Assembly: GCF_902459475.1 (NCBI RefSeq)
Contig: NZ_LR699117.1
Location: 1 to 64,000 of the forward strand
Source of the DNA: Aquicella lusitana
Lineage (GTDB): Bacteria > Pseudomonadota > Gammaproteobacteria > DSM-16500
Direction of reading: 5' to 3'
DNA length: 64,000 nt
Position numbers and translations under genes: made by a program. How positions within the stretch are numbered: position 1 is the first letter of the stretch; each line of letters begins with the position of its first letter. Shown here piece by piece: positions 1 through 7,210 of the stretch. The notes under the pieces are model-generated. The model was given only the letters and a program-made list of their open reading frames with translations, was not told the origin of the DNA and made no database searches.

Positions 1-611
1 TGATTTTCTTTTGATCTACTATAAGACTCTTGCTTCCAAAGCTGTAACATTCCGTAGATACCTTCAATTGAAAATTGTTCCATTTGTGCTGGTATAACAA
101 GATGTGTTGCTGCTTTTATTGCTGCGATAGTTAGTGGTCCCTTGGATGGCGGTGTATCGATAATGATAATGTCATAGTTGTTCTGCACAGCTTCTAATTC
201 AAGAAATCTTTTGAGCTGCAAATGAACTTTTTCTAATACCTCATTTTTTGTAACTGCTTCTGCTTCTTGCAGTTTCATTGAGTGGGCGGGTAATAGTTCC
301 AGATTTGGGATAGCAGTAGGATATGGAATAACTTCTTCGCCGTAGAAAATATTAGCGATACCGCTTCTACCATTCCAGTCTGTATCGACCTCCGGCTCAT
401 AATCAGGGTGTAGAGGAGGAATTTTTCCGCCTTTATAGGCCGGATCATATTCCATTTTTGCATATCGACCGGAAAAGTTAGCCTGAGGGTCGAGGTCAAT
501 AATTAGAGTTTTTAACTTGAGAATTAGCGCAGAATATTCTGCTAGCATGATTGAGTTTGTGGTTTTACCTTCGCCACCTTTGTGTGTGGCATTAACAACA
601 ATCTTTGTCAT
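1..611 (-). CDS. parA: ParA-family partition ATPase (C-terminus beyond the window)
   Basis: Plasmid partition ATPase of the MinD/ParA (SIMIBI) class, which positions plasmid copies using ATP-driven nucleoid binding. The reading frame starts at 611 and runs open to the left edge, so about 203 residues are visible and the C-terminus is missing. A deviant Walker A motif, KGGEGKTT, lies at residues 11-18. A Walker A-prime strand (LIIDLDPQ) follows, and further on there is an IIIIDTPPS Walker B strand. The start is supported by an AAGG ribosome site just upstream. Two perfect inverted repeats overlap the leader, as expected for an autoregulated par operon. A parB partner would lie downstream, outside the window. 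Family assignment is secure. Confidence 0.93.
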   Translation of the reverse strand, partial: MTKIVVNATHKGGEGKTTNSIMLAEYSALILKLKTLIIDLDPQANFSGRYAKMEYDPAYKGGKIPPLHPDYEPEVDTDWNGRSGIANIFYGEEVIPYPTAIPNLELLPAHSMKLQEAEAVTKNEVLEKVHLQLKRFLELEAVQNNYDIIIIDTPPSKGPLTIAAIKAATHLVIPAQMEQFSIEGIYGMLQLWKQESYSRSKEN

Positions 612-622
612 CTGTAACATCC

Positions 623-669
623 TTAACAATATCCTATATTGTTAAAAAGCATAACATATGCTTTTTAAC
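623..669. promoter_or_regulatory. Paired inverted repeats upstream of parA (likely ParA/ParB operator)
   Basis: Two perfect inverted repeats sit back to back. One is TTAACAATAT at 623-632 with its complement at 636-645 (3-nt spacer). The other is GTTAAAAAGCATA at 641-653 with its complement at 657-669 (3-nt spacer); the two share GTTAA. A third weaker repeat, TTGTTA at 720-725 with TAACAA at 732-737, lies further upstream. Their place in the parA leader suggests autoregulatory binding sites. The sequences are observed; the binding protein is inferred. Confidence 0.6.
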
Positions 670-795
670 ATGTTAAAGAGTTTTTTGCTTGAAAATTAAA
701 GAAAAACTAACTAAACAGTTTGTTATATGTTTAACAAGTTTAATTATGTTTAGCGTTGGTATCTATATGATTTTAATCGGTTTATAGCCAACTTG

Positions 796-927
796 TGTGA
801 CAATAACAGGATTTCATGTGACGTTTACAGGATTTGGTGTGACATCTACAGGGGCGAAATGTGACGTTTACAGGGAAATTATTCTTTAAAATGTGACGTT
901 TACAGGATCAAGTGACAAATACAGGAT
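796..927 (+). repeat. Array of six 17-bp iteron-like direct repeats
   Basis: Six direct repeats of consensus TGTGACGTTTACAGGAT begin at 796, 817, 838, 860, 892 and 911. The first four are 21-22 bp apart, two helical turns; the fifth and sixth start 32 and 19 bp after their neighbours. Units 2 and 5 are identical, and unit 6 has AGTGAC in place of TGTGAC. The array lies between parA and a toxin-antitoxin pair. Such phased repeats normally bind a plasmid initiator or a copy-control protein. They differ in sequence from the iterons beside repA at 5664-5734, so a second replicon or an incompatibility locus is possible. Confidence 0.75.
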
Positions 928-984
928 GGGGTTCTAACGGTTCAAATATACGATCATTGCTTGACTTAGAGTACCTAGTATGCT

Positions 985-1019
985 CTTATTATAGCACTAA
1001 GTGCTATACTTATAATAAG
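985..1019. promoter_or_regulatory. Palindromic operator upstream of the toxin-antitoxin operon
   Basis: TATAGCACT at 990-998 pairs perfectly with AGTGCTATA at 1000-1008 around one base. An outer pair, CTTATTATA (985-993) and TATAATAAG (1011-1019), overlaps it. The palindrome lies directly in front of the toxin start and near a TTGACT element at 961-966, the usual place for autorepression by a toxin-antitoxin complex. Function is inferred. Confidence 0.55.
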
Positions 1020-1027
1020 GATTTGAA

Positions 1028-1402
1028 TTGCGCATCTTTAAAACCCCTGTTTTTGCTAAATGGGCAAAACAGGAAAAACTGACAGACAGTCAATTGCGAC
1101 AAGCTATAAGAGAAATGGAGCAAGGTTTAATTGACGCTGATTTAGGTGGGCATATTTATAAGAAACGGATCGCGTTACCAGGCCGAGGCAAGCGAGGCGG
1201 CTCGCGTAGCATTCTTGCTTATCAAGCTAAAGAAAAAGCTTTTTTTATTTTCGGTTTTGCTAAAAACGAGAAAGCGACAATTAGCGATGAAGAGTTAAAG
1301 ATTGCCAAGGTTTTTGCAAAAGAGTTGCTACAATATTCTAATGAGCAGCTCAATAAATTGATAAAAGATGGTAAGTTATATGAGGTGAAATATGAAGGGT
1401 AA
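1028..1402 (+). CDS. RelE/HigB-like toxin of a type II toxin-antitoxin pair
   Basis: A 124-residue basic protein resembling the PF06296-type RelE family, which is usually encoded just before a NadS/HigA-like antitoxin. Visible family hallmarks are the central IDADLGGHIYKKRIA stretch, a glycine-rich GRGKRGGSR segment and AFFIFGFAKNEKA. By family knowledge it would be a translation-linked mRNA nuclease, but catalytic activity cannot be read from the sequence. The start is TTG at 1028 after an AAGG site; no ATG fits as well. It overlaps the antitoxin start by 11 bp, so the two are translationally coupled. The likely role on this plasmid is post-segregational stabilisation. Confidence 0.85.
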   Translation: MRIFKTPVFAKWAKQEKLTDSQLRQAIREMEQGLIDADLGGHIYKKRIALPGRGKRGGSRSILAYQAKEKAFFIFGFAKNEKATISDEELKIAKVFAKELLQYSNEQLNKLIKDGKLYEVKYEG

Positions 1403-1703
1403 AAGCTTAAAAGAAGCAATACATGAAACTGCTCAAGGCTTTTATGAAGCAGGTGTGATGGGTGAGCAAACGATGCGTGAATTTGATATGTTATGTTTGC
1501 CACCTGTAAAGAATTATAGTCCTACTCAGATCAAACGAATTCGTCAACGTAACAAAGCTAGTCAAGCTGTTTTTGCTGCTTATCTTAATACCAGTTCTTC
1601 TACTGTACAGAAATGGGAGCAGGGTCAAAAGCATCCGAGTGGGATAGCATTAAAATTACTTAATTTAGTAGATAAGCATGGGCTTGCATTTATCGCAGCA
1701 TAA
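1392..1703 (+). CDS. XRE-family antitoxin (HigA/NadS-like)
   Basis: A 103-residue protein that should neutralise the preceding toxin and repress the operon. Residues about 45-95 form a Cro/CI-type helix-turn-helix: the QIKRIRQRNKASQAVFAAYLN stretch is broken into helices 1-2, and SSTVQKWEQG carries the recognition helix. The N-terminal 40 residues would form the toxin-neutralising part. It overlaps the toxin gene by 11 bp. The arrangement toxin-first, antitoxin-second is typical of higBA-type modules. Confidence 0.85.
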   Translation: MKGKSLKEAIHETAQGFYEAGVMGEQTMREFDMLCLPPVKNYSPTQIKRIRQRNKASQAVFAAYLNTSSSTVQKWEQGQKHPSGIALKLLNLVDKHGLAFIAA

Positions 1704-1920
1704 AAGCGGGTAGTTGTTATTTTGATTCGCAAAATATTATTTAGTTGAGTTCAAAGAGGGCAGATTTTCTGCATGATAAATCCACGATATATGTTATTAA
1801 CATAGATATTAACAAAATTCCATAGCCTATTGAAGAATATTGAGTGTTAGAAAAATCAGACTTAAGGTTTGACAATGTAACCCGGATGTTGATAATTCAG
1901 TCTTATTTTATTTACTAGCA

Positions 1921-2700
1921 ATGCAGATTAGGAACATAGATGTGAAAAGATTAAGTGGGAAAAATATTGTAATTACAGGCGGAACTTCAGGGATAGGAAA
2001 GGCATCAGCAATTAAGCTAGCAGAAAATGGTGCTAATTTAATAATATCTGGGCGTAACGAGGAAAAAGGCGAGCAAGCAATAAAAGAAGTTTCTACTTAT
2101 GCTGTTAAATCCAAGTTTATAAAGTGTGATGTCACAAATAAAGATGATGTTAAGAATTTATTCGATTTAGCTATATCCGAATTTGGCCAAATAGATTGCT
2201 TATTCAATAATGCTGGAATTGACGGTGAGATTGCATCTTTCGCTGATTCGACAGAAGAAAATTGGGATAGCGTTATTAATACAAATTTAAAAGGCTCCTG
2301 GTATTGTATGAAAAATGCTATCAAGCACATGTTGTCTAATGGAAAGGGCAACATCCTTAATATGTCATCAACTTCAGGGTTGGTTGGTAATGGATTTGGA
2401 ATGACAGCTTATGCGGCTAGTAAGTTTGCAATTATTGGATTAACAAAATCTGTAGCTTTGGAGTACGCAAAGCAAAACATACGAGTTAATGCTATATGCC
2501 CAGCATTTGTTGAAACTCCTATGATAGAGGCTATTTGTCAAGAAAACCCAAAGTTAAAACGCAGATTTGAAGCATGCCAGCCAATAGGCAGAATGGCTAA
2601 GCCAGAAGAAATTGCCAATGCGGTAGTTTATTTATTTTCTGATGAATCATCGTTTACTACTGGTACAGCATTTGTCGTTGATGGTGGCTTAACAATTTAA
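1921..2700 (+). CDS. SDR-family NAD(P)-dependent oxidoreductase
   Basis: A classical short-chain dehydrogenase of about 259 residues (252 if translation starts at the GTG at 1942, which has AGGA upstream and matches where family members usually begin). The Rossmann glycine motif TGGTSGIG is near residues 20-27, and NNAG and the YAASK active-site motif are present with an upstream Ser (MSSTSG). It ends with the FVVDGG segment typical of FabG-like enzymes. It reduces or oxidises a carbonyl/hydroxyl substrate; the substrate cannot be told. It converges on the gene at 2703 with a 2-bp gap. It could belong to a signal or lipid pathway with the neighbouring thioesterase. Confidence 0.9.
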   Translation: MQIRNIDVKRLSGKNIVITGGTSGIGKASAIKLAENGANLIISGRNEEKGEQAIKEVSTYAVKSKFIKCDVTNKDDVKNLFDLAISEFGQIDCLFNNAGIDGEIASFADSTEENWDSVINTNLKGSWYCMKNAIKHMLSNGKGNILNMSSTSGLVGNGFGMTAYAASKFAIIGLTKSVALEYAKQNIRVNAICPAFVETPMIEAICQENPKLKRRFEACQPIGRMAKPEEIANAVVYLFSDESSFTTGTAFVVDGGLTI

Positions 2701-2702
2701 AA

Positions 2703-3278
2703 TTACTGTTCCGTTTTAATTAAATTAAATATGCGTTTATTTTCGTGATCTTTCAATAGGACTCCCAATCGCATTTTGCATAATGTGTCATAAAAAATAT
2801 TTGGACTGGCAATAAAGTTTTTATAAAAACTAGAATCTTTTGCATCACCGCCAAAAGCTAAAGTTTCTCTAGCACCATTTCCTTTTGCGCCATACCCGAA
2901 TCCATGAGCAATATTAAATTCTGATCTTAACCCACAGACGTTACGCTCCTCTCTGGTAGATGGCGGAGACAAGTGCCAGGGAACGAAAATATGTCCGCTG
3001 TTCCTTTTTTCAAGATAATTAAAAGCTGTTGAAAATATAGGACAATGATTTATCAGTTTTTCTCCTATTAATAAATCCTGCCATTCCCAGTTAGAAGAAT
3101 ATACAAATTTTTCATTGGTTACTAAATTTTCATACATGTAAATTAAATAAGTACAACCAATTGCTTTTTCAATATTATGAAAAATATTAGCTGCATCAAT
3201 GCAAGATTCATTTGTATACCTATGGAGCTTAGCCTCGCGATTAACAATGATTAATTTTTTTTCTATTGTATGTATCAT
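2703..3278 (-). CDS. Hypothetical protein, possible LuxR-type autoinducer-binding domain without HTH
   Basis: A 191-residue protein with no signal peptide or membrane span. The layout of aromatic residues (YSSNWEWQD, FVPWHLSPPSTREE) followed by an NIAHGFGYGAKGNGARETLAFGG segment recalls the ligand-binding fold of LuxR regulators, but the C-terminal LuxR helix-turn-helix is missing. I regard that likeness as weak. It lies last in a minus-strand group after an XRE/S24-like repressor and a thioesterase, with 11 bp to the thioesterase, so co-transcription is likely. A role as a signal sensor or antagonist is speculation. Confidence 0.4.
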   Translation of the reverse strand: MIHTIEKKLIIVNREAKLHRYTNESCIDAANIFHNIEKAIGCTYLIYMYENLVTNEKFVYSSNWEWQDLLIGEKLINHCPIFSTAFNYLEKRNSGHIFVPWHLSPPSTREERNVCGLRSEFNIAHGFGYGAKGNGARETLAFGGDAKDSSFYKNFIASPNIFYDTLCKMRLGVLLKDHENKRIFNLIKTEQ

Positions 3279-3289
3279 GCTAAATACTC

Positions 3290-3718
3290 TTAATTATTAT
3301 TTGAAATATTATTTATTAAATTTAAAAATTCGACGGGGACTCTTTTTAACTTTCCTTTCTCAATATCCATAAACCCCATCAATGTAGTTGCATTAGCTGC
3401 TAATTTATTAGAAGTACGATTAAAAACTGAATATGTTAATAAAAATTTTGCTTTTTCAATTTTATCGATATTCAGGCTGATTTCTAACATATCATCAAAA
3501 AAACATTGATTAATATAATCGATATTCAAATTAAGCATAATAAGTCCATAACCAAAACAATTTGCTTCAGAAAGATTATGCTTTTTCAGAAATAATGCTC
3601 GTGTATTATGTATGAGATTTATAAATTTACTATGACATAAATGATGTCCGTAAATCATATCATCAATTCTTACATGAATTTTATGGGTAAATAAATTATC
3701 GAGATTTGATATAGACAT
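3290..3718 (-). CDS. Hotdog-fold acyl-CoA thioesterase-like protein
   Basis: A 142-residue protein of the 4HBT/YbgC-FadM type. It begins with the HKIHVRIDDMIYGHHLCHSK pattern that corresponds to the D-x-x-GHxNNxxY active-site loop of thioesterases, followed by a long helix (FINLIHNTRALF) and alternating beta strands. The normal N-N-x-Y part is altered, so catalytic competence is uncertain. I chose ATG 3718 because a GAAGG site precedes it closely; a longer frame to 3769 would overlap the repressor gene heavily. The remaining overlap with that gene is 23 bp, implying coupling. Substrate unknown; a fatty-acyl thioester is likely. Confidence 0.7.
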   Translation of the reverse strand: MSISNLDNLFTHKIHVRIDDMIYGHHLCHSKFINLIHNTRALFLKKHNLSEANCFGYGLIMLNLNIDYINQCFFDDMLEISLNIDKIEKAKFLLTYSVFNRTSNKLAANATTLMGFMDIEKGKLKRVPVEFLNLINNISNNN

Positions 3719-4361
3719 TTTTACCTTCGTCTCTATTGGTTGAATCTTCTTTTTTTCTATGTAAAACAATTCTCGCGGCAGATCGAATTTTTACATCAGG
3801 TATAATGGGTTGTAGTTGAGTGGCGATGTTAATACAAACTAGATTGTAAAGTTGTTCCTTAGTACCTTTCAGTAGTTTTCTAACCAGCGTATCACCTTGA
3901 AAGGTTTCAATGATACAATTTTCACCAATCAAACTTTCGATGTGGAGATCTGCTTTTTTATTGCCACCAACAAAATCACCTATAGAATAAATTGGTTCCA
4001 TACCATCATCATTGATGATTACAACAACAGGGTTTGGATTAATGGCTTTAAATGCTTCGATCTCCCGTAAAATACAAATATCTTCATTCATTTCGTTTGG
4101 CAAAGTTGAAATATCCTGTAGTAGAATTGGGGTTTGTCCTTTTCCCGTAAGCAACCAATCTTCTGTGCACAAAAGCCCTAATTTGATAAATACGCTATTT
4201 AATTTCCTAGCCCCTTTATCAGTAAGAGTATTTTTATCAGATTCCCATGCTTGAAGAGTGTTAACACTAATATGGAAGCGTTCTTCTAATTCCTTTCTGC
4301 TCAATCCAAGCATATTTCTAGCTAATTTAATTCTTGCCCCGCTTGTTTGAGTTAATGACAT
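3696..4361 (-). CDS. XRE transcriptional repressor with S24/LexA-like C-terminal domain
   Basis: A 221-residue phage-repressor-like regulator. Residues about 8-60 are a helix-turn-helix (ARNMLGLSRKELEERFHIS, then VNTLQAWESDK). Residues about 110-205 resemble the LexA/CI C-terminal domain (INDDGMEPIYSIGDFVGG, then DTLVRKLL). The usual Ser of the S-M-x-P motif appears as Gly in DDGMEP, so self-cleavage is unlikely and the domain may serve dimerisation or ligand binding. Palindromes at 4439 and 4490 lie between it and repA and are the best candidates for its operators. It may control its own operon and repA. Confidence 0.82.
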   Translation of the reverse strand: MSLTQTSGARIKLARNMLGLSRKELEERFHISVNTLQAWESDKNTLTDKGARKLNSVFIKLGLLCTEDWLLTGKGQTPILLQDISTLPNEMNEDICILREIEAFKAINPNPVVVIINDDGMEPIYSIGDFVGGNKKADLHIESLIGENCIIETFQGDTLVRKLLKGTKEQLYNLVCINIATQLQPIIPDVKIRSAARIVLHRKKEDSTNRDEGKNVYIKSR

Positions 4362-4430
4362 AACTGTTTGAGCCCTAATTGAACATAACTTAAGTCTAAA
4401 TGCTTAATAAAAAAATGCAAATTGTAATTA

Positions 4431-4504
4431 TTGACAAATACTAAATTTTAGTATTTTATATAATTTATATATGGTATTGTAATTTAAAATACTAATTTTT
4501 AGTA
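4431..4504 (+). promoter_or_regulatory. Promoter region with two repressor-like palindromes upstream of repA
   Basis: TACTAAATTTTAGTA at 4439-4453 (7+1+7 perfect) and TACTAATTTTTAGTA at 4490-4504 (6+3+6 perfect) are near-identical palindromes with centres 51 bp apart. A TTGACA box lies at 4431-4436, with AT-rich minus-10-like sequence about 17-23 bp downstream, so the first palindrome would fall inside the promoter core pointing toward repA. The divergent repressor gene begins at 4361. Repressor binding is inferred. Confidence 0.6.
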
Positions 4505-4560
4505 TTATTTTATACATAATACTATTACTTTGTGAAGATGGGAAATTTAGTGTTTTGAGG

Positions 4561-4590
4561 GAGCTAACCAAGCGCCAACTTGGTTAGCTC
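4561..4590 (+). other. Perfect 12-bp hairpin in the repA leader
   Basis: GAGCTAACCAAG at 4561-4572 pairs exactly with 4579-4590 around a 6-nt loop. No T-run follows, so it is not a standard terminator. It lies 103 bp before the repA ATG and may be a leader structure for copy-number control. A further imperfect stem of the CCCCACGCG / CGCGTGTGGG type follows before the start codon. Confidence 0.45.
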
Positions 4591-4692
4591 TAAGATGGGG
4601 CAGATTACGCTGTGCTTGCGTTTTCCCCACGCGTTACTCTATCTAATCGCGTGTGGGTTGTCACTCCTGCCCTGATTGCATGGAGTTATGAA

Positions 4693-5619
4693 ATGAAAAA
4701 TAAGAAAACCCAGCGTTCTGCAATTGGAGCTGCAAAGCCTGCGTCTCAAAGAAGAATCGATAAACTTGTGACAGAGTGTTTAGCTATTGAAGCTGAAAGC
4801 GCGGAAGAAGTAGGCATGCTTGCATATATGGCGCGCGCTATGGTGATAGCAACTCTTCCACATAGCAAACCTAAAGGCCACGTTTTTCAACGTACCAATG
4901 GTGACTTCACTTTAACTATGATTGGCAATCCAAAGTGGGGATTGCCATATGGATCATTACCGCGCATTGCGCTTGCTTGGATGACACGTGAAGCAAAAAT
5001 TAAAAATTCACCCGTACTACATTTAGGCAAAAGTTTTTCTGAATTCTTGAGCACACTTAAATTATCGCAAAGTGGTGGAGTGAGAGGAGATGCTACACGT
5101 CTTCGTGAACAGATGCTCAGACTTTTTTCAACGCATGTGTCCTGTGTATACCAAAACAATAAGAAAGGTGTTTGCAAGGCAGATCAATTTTTAGTAGCTC
5201 GTTCATTTGAATTATGGTGGCAGCCCCTACAAAGTGGCTCCGCTGAAGATCAGCAATTAACAGTCATATTAGCAGAAGATTTCTTTAAAGAAATTATCAA
5301 TCGTCCTGTTCCGATTGATTTCAGAATGTTTCAAGCATTGCGTCGCTCACCTTTGCAAATCGACATATACGTTTGGCTGACGTATCGATTTTCATATCTT
5401 AAAAAATCTTCCCTTATCTCATGGAACTTGTTAAGCAACCAATTTGGTTCAAATTATGCAGATTCAAAGCAAGGATTAAGAGATTTTAAAAGAGAATTTT
5501 TAAGATCACTTCGTATTGTCACAGCTATGTACAAAGAAGCAAATATCGAAACACATGATGATGGAATCATGTTAAAGCCAAGCAGGTCTCATATTTCACG
5601 TAAAACAGGAGTAATGTGA
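4693..5619 (+). CDS. repA: RepA-type plasmid replication initiator
   Basis: A 308-residue protein resembling the plasmid-encoded RepA family (PF04796-like) found on broad-host-range and Legionella-type plasmids. Family-like stretches include PHSKPKGHVFQRTNG, GLPYGSLPRIALAWM, a basic helical segment RLREQMLRLFST, and RRSPLQIDIYVWLTYR. It should bind the iterons immediately downstream and open the origin. The frame can extend to a GTG at 4612, but ATG 4693 is preferred because GGAG precedes it by 7 nt and the upstream translation looks unlike protein. DnaA boxes and iterons begin 9 bp after the stop. Confidence 0.9.
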   Translation: MKNKKTQRSAIGAAKPASQRRIDKLVTECLAIEAESAEEVGMLAYMARAMVIATLPHSKPKGHVFQRTNGDFTLTMIGNPKWGLPYGSLPRIALAWMTREAKIKNSPVLHLGKSFSEFLSTLKLSQSGGVRGDATRLREQMLRLFSTHVSCVYQNNKKGVCKADQFLVARSFELWWQPLQSGSAEDQQLTVILAEDFFKEIINRPVPIDFRMFQALRRSPLQIDIYVWLTYRFSYLKKSSLISWNLLSNQFGSNYADSKQGLRDFKREFLRSLRIVTAMYKEANIETHDDGIMLKPSRSHISRKTGVM

Positions 5620-5620
5620 T

Positions 5621-6088
5621 ATGAAATTTATCCACATTATTCACAGGCTAACAAAGTTATCCACGCTGAAACACTCTTGCTTTTCTGGTAATTTTGCGCT
5701 GAAACACTCTTGGAAATACGCTGAAACACTCTTGTGCTCTATATATACCTATATTTACCTGTATAAAAACACCTGTATTAGGGCAGCAACAAGTGTTAAT
5801 AACTTTTTTATTAAAATATTTTTTATTGTCGTTTTTTCTGTTTGTTTATCAGGCTGTCACAAGACAATTTACATTTGCAATAAACCGATCAATAAATTAA
5901 GCGTCAAAGAAATACCAGCTACTAATACGCATCCGGCACAGTTTTATCTTTGCGGTAATCATCAATATCCATGCAAATCAGAATTTCGTTGGCACGAAAT
6001 TAAAAAATGCCATCCAACTTCTTCTAAAAAACGTCAAGGAAATTTTTATGAAAAATGTATTGCTGAAAAAAACGTTTATCACAAATGA
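5621..6088 (+). CDS. Possible small lipoprotein ahead of traA (start uncertain)
   Basis: The open frame begins with an ATG at 5621, but its first 40 codons are the origin repeats, so the real start is probably later, perhaps a non-ATG codon after about 5732. The credible part has a hydrophobic segment (FFIKIFFIVVFSVC) ending in an LSGC lipobox, then a Cys-containing tail of about 75 residues with IYICNKPINK and FYLCGNHQYPCKSEF. The end overlaps traA by 41 bp. If real it would be a lipoprotein opening the transfer operon. I do not recognise the family. Confidence 0.4.
   Translation: MKFIHIIHRLTKLSTLKHSCFSGNFALKHSWKYAETLLCSIYTYIYLYKNTCIRAATSVNNFFIKIFFIVVFSVCLSGCHKTIYICNKPINKLSVKEIPATNTHPAQFYLCGNHQYPCKSEFRWHEIKKCHPTSSKKRQGNFYEKCIAEKNVYHK
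5628..5760 (+). other. oriV: Probable plasmid origin of vegetative replication (oriV)
   Basis: Directly after repA lie three DnaA-box-like 9-mers: TTATCCACA (5628-5636), TTATTCACA (5637-5645) and TTATCCACG (5657-5665). Three identical 16-bp iterons CGCTGAAACACTCTTG follow at 5664-5679, 5697-5712 and 5719-5734, spaced 33 and 22 bp, three and two helical turns at 11 bp. An AT-rich stretch from about 5739 onward could be the melting region. Boxes, phased iterons and AT-rich DNA beside an initiator gene make the classical origin layout. Confidence 0.85.
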
Positions 6089-6353
6089 TCCTCATATCAG
6101 GCTAGCTGTCATATTAGGTTTGATAGTTATGATGGTTCTAATTTCAAACCATGTTTTTGCAGCGGATTTATTAGCTGGTACTGATTCAGATATAAAAGAC
6201 ACGATGAAAGGAACAGGTCGTAACTGGCTTTATTGGATAGACGGCGGTGTCAGTTTAGCTTCATTTGCTTATACGAAAAAGCCGTTTGTATTTTTCTCCG
6301 TTTTAGGCGTAGCAATTTTTATCACTGCATTAGTGAAATTAGCAGGAGGTTAA
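6048..6353 (+). CDS. traA: F-type conjugative pilin precursor TraA
   Basis: A 101-residue prepilin. It has a long basic leader and a hydrophobic stretch ending SNHVFA-ADLL, a plausible leader-peptidase site near residues 38/39, leaving a mature pilin of about 62 residues. The mature part has two hydrophobic segments (WIDGGVSLASFAY and FVFFSVLGVAIFITALVKLA), as in TraA/VirB2 pilins. A GGAAA site precedes the ATG. It is followed after 3 bp by traL, the expected F order. The subunits form the conjugative pilus after insertion in the inner membrane. Confidence 0.85.
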   Translation: MKNVLLKKTFITNDPHIRLAVILGLIVMMVLISNHVFAADLLAGTDSDIKDTMKGTGRNWLYWIDGGVSLASFAYTKKPFVFFSVLGVAIFITALVKLAGG

Positions 6354-6356
6354 ATC

Positions 6357-6641
6357 ATGGATAAATATTATCTTCCAAAATCATTAGATGAGCCTTTTCG
6401 AATTTACATATTAACGATTGATGAATTGATTTTGTTGATAGTTCCAATTTTGGTTATCGGATTTATTTTTCATCAAATTGTATTGGGATTCATGTTGGGT
6501 ATTGGTGGATTAACACTCATTAAAAAATTTAAAGGTGAGCAAGGACATTTTTATTTAGTCCATCTCGCATACTGGTATTTGCCAGACATTATTCAATTTA
6601 AAGTGACACCGCCTTCCTACATTCGTGAATACTTAGGATAG
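6357..6641 (+). CDS. traL: Type IV secretion protein TraL
   Basis: A 94-residue inner-membrane protein with the N-terminal YYLPKSLDEPFRI pattern typical of F-type TraL (VirB3 counterpart). Two adjacent membrane segments span about residues 21-60 (ELILLIVPILVIGFIF and LGFMLGIGGLTLI). The tail, with KKFKGEQGH and HLAYWYLPD, is also family-like. It is needed for pilus assembly. It lies between traA and traE with short gaps. Confidence 0.9.
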   Translation: MDKYYLPKSLDEPFRIYILTIDELILLIVPILVIGFIFHQIVLGFMLGIGGLTLIKKFKGEQGHFYLVHLAYWYLPDIIQFKVTPPSYIREYLG

Positions 6642-6646
6642 ATGTT

Positions 6647-7210
6647 ATGAAATTTTCGATTGCAAAAAGCCAATTAGAAAAAATGCTGGCACAGAGAAAC
6701 GGCTACATGATGTTGGCTTTTGGACTGATTTTAGTTTGTTTAATTCAAGGCATATTAATGTTTGTCCTAATTGGGAGAGAAAAAATAATTCTCGTCCCAC
6801 CAAGCATTGATAAGAGTTTTTGGGTTTCATCTCAACATGTATCACGTGATTATCTATCAGAAATGACGAGATTTTTTGCAATGTTACGTCTTAATATCAC
6901 GCCAGAAAGTGCAAGTATTCAAAGAGAAACACTCTTACGTTACACCGATCCGAATTTTTATGGTCAGTTAAACTCTCAATTAGTACAAGAAGCTGATCGC
7001 ATAACTGATCAACACATTAGTATGGCTTTTTTCCCAACGACTGATATCAAAACAAACGAAAAGAATTTGAAAGCAATCATTGAAGGTGACTTAAAATCTT
7101 ATGTTGGTGATGTTGCTGTTCCTGCAAAACATGTGCGTTATTTACTTTCCTATAGCTATCACTCAGGCAGACTTTTTTTGAAATCATTTGAAGAGGTGAA
7201 ACATGATTAA
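6647..7210 (+). CDS. traE: Type IV secretion protein TraE
   Basis: A 187-residue protein of the TraE/VirB5-VirB8-like family. One N-terminal membrane anchor spans about residues 20-40 (MLAFGLILVCLIQGILMFVLI), followed by the family IILVPPSIDKSFWVSS segment and a periplasmic domain with YLSEMTRFFAML and a C-terminal HVRYLLSYSYHSGRLFLKSF. It is part of the inner-membrane pilus assembly platform. Its end overlaps traK by 8 bp. Confidence 0.9.
   Translation: MKFSIAKSQLEKMLAQRNGYMMLAFGLILVCLIQGILMFVLIGREKIILVPPSIDKSFWVSSQHVSRDYLSEMTRFFAMLRLNITPESASIQRETLLRYTDPNFYGQLNSQLVQEADRITDQHISMAFFPTTDIKTNEKNLKAIIEGDLKSYVGDVAVPAKHVRYLLSYSYHSGRLFLKSFEEVKHD

Noticed and set aside
5621-5740. Reading the ATG at 5621 as the true start of the gene ending at 6088
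   Set aside because: The first codons are DnaA boxes and iterons; protein-like features begin only at the later hydrophobic segment.
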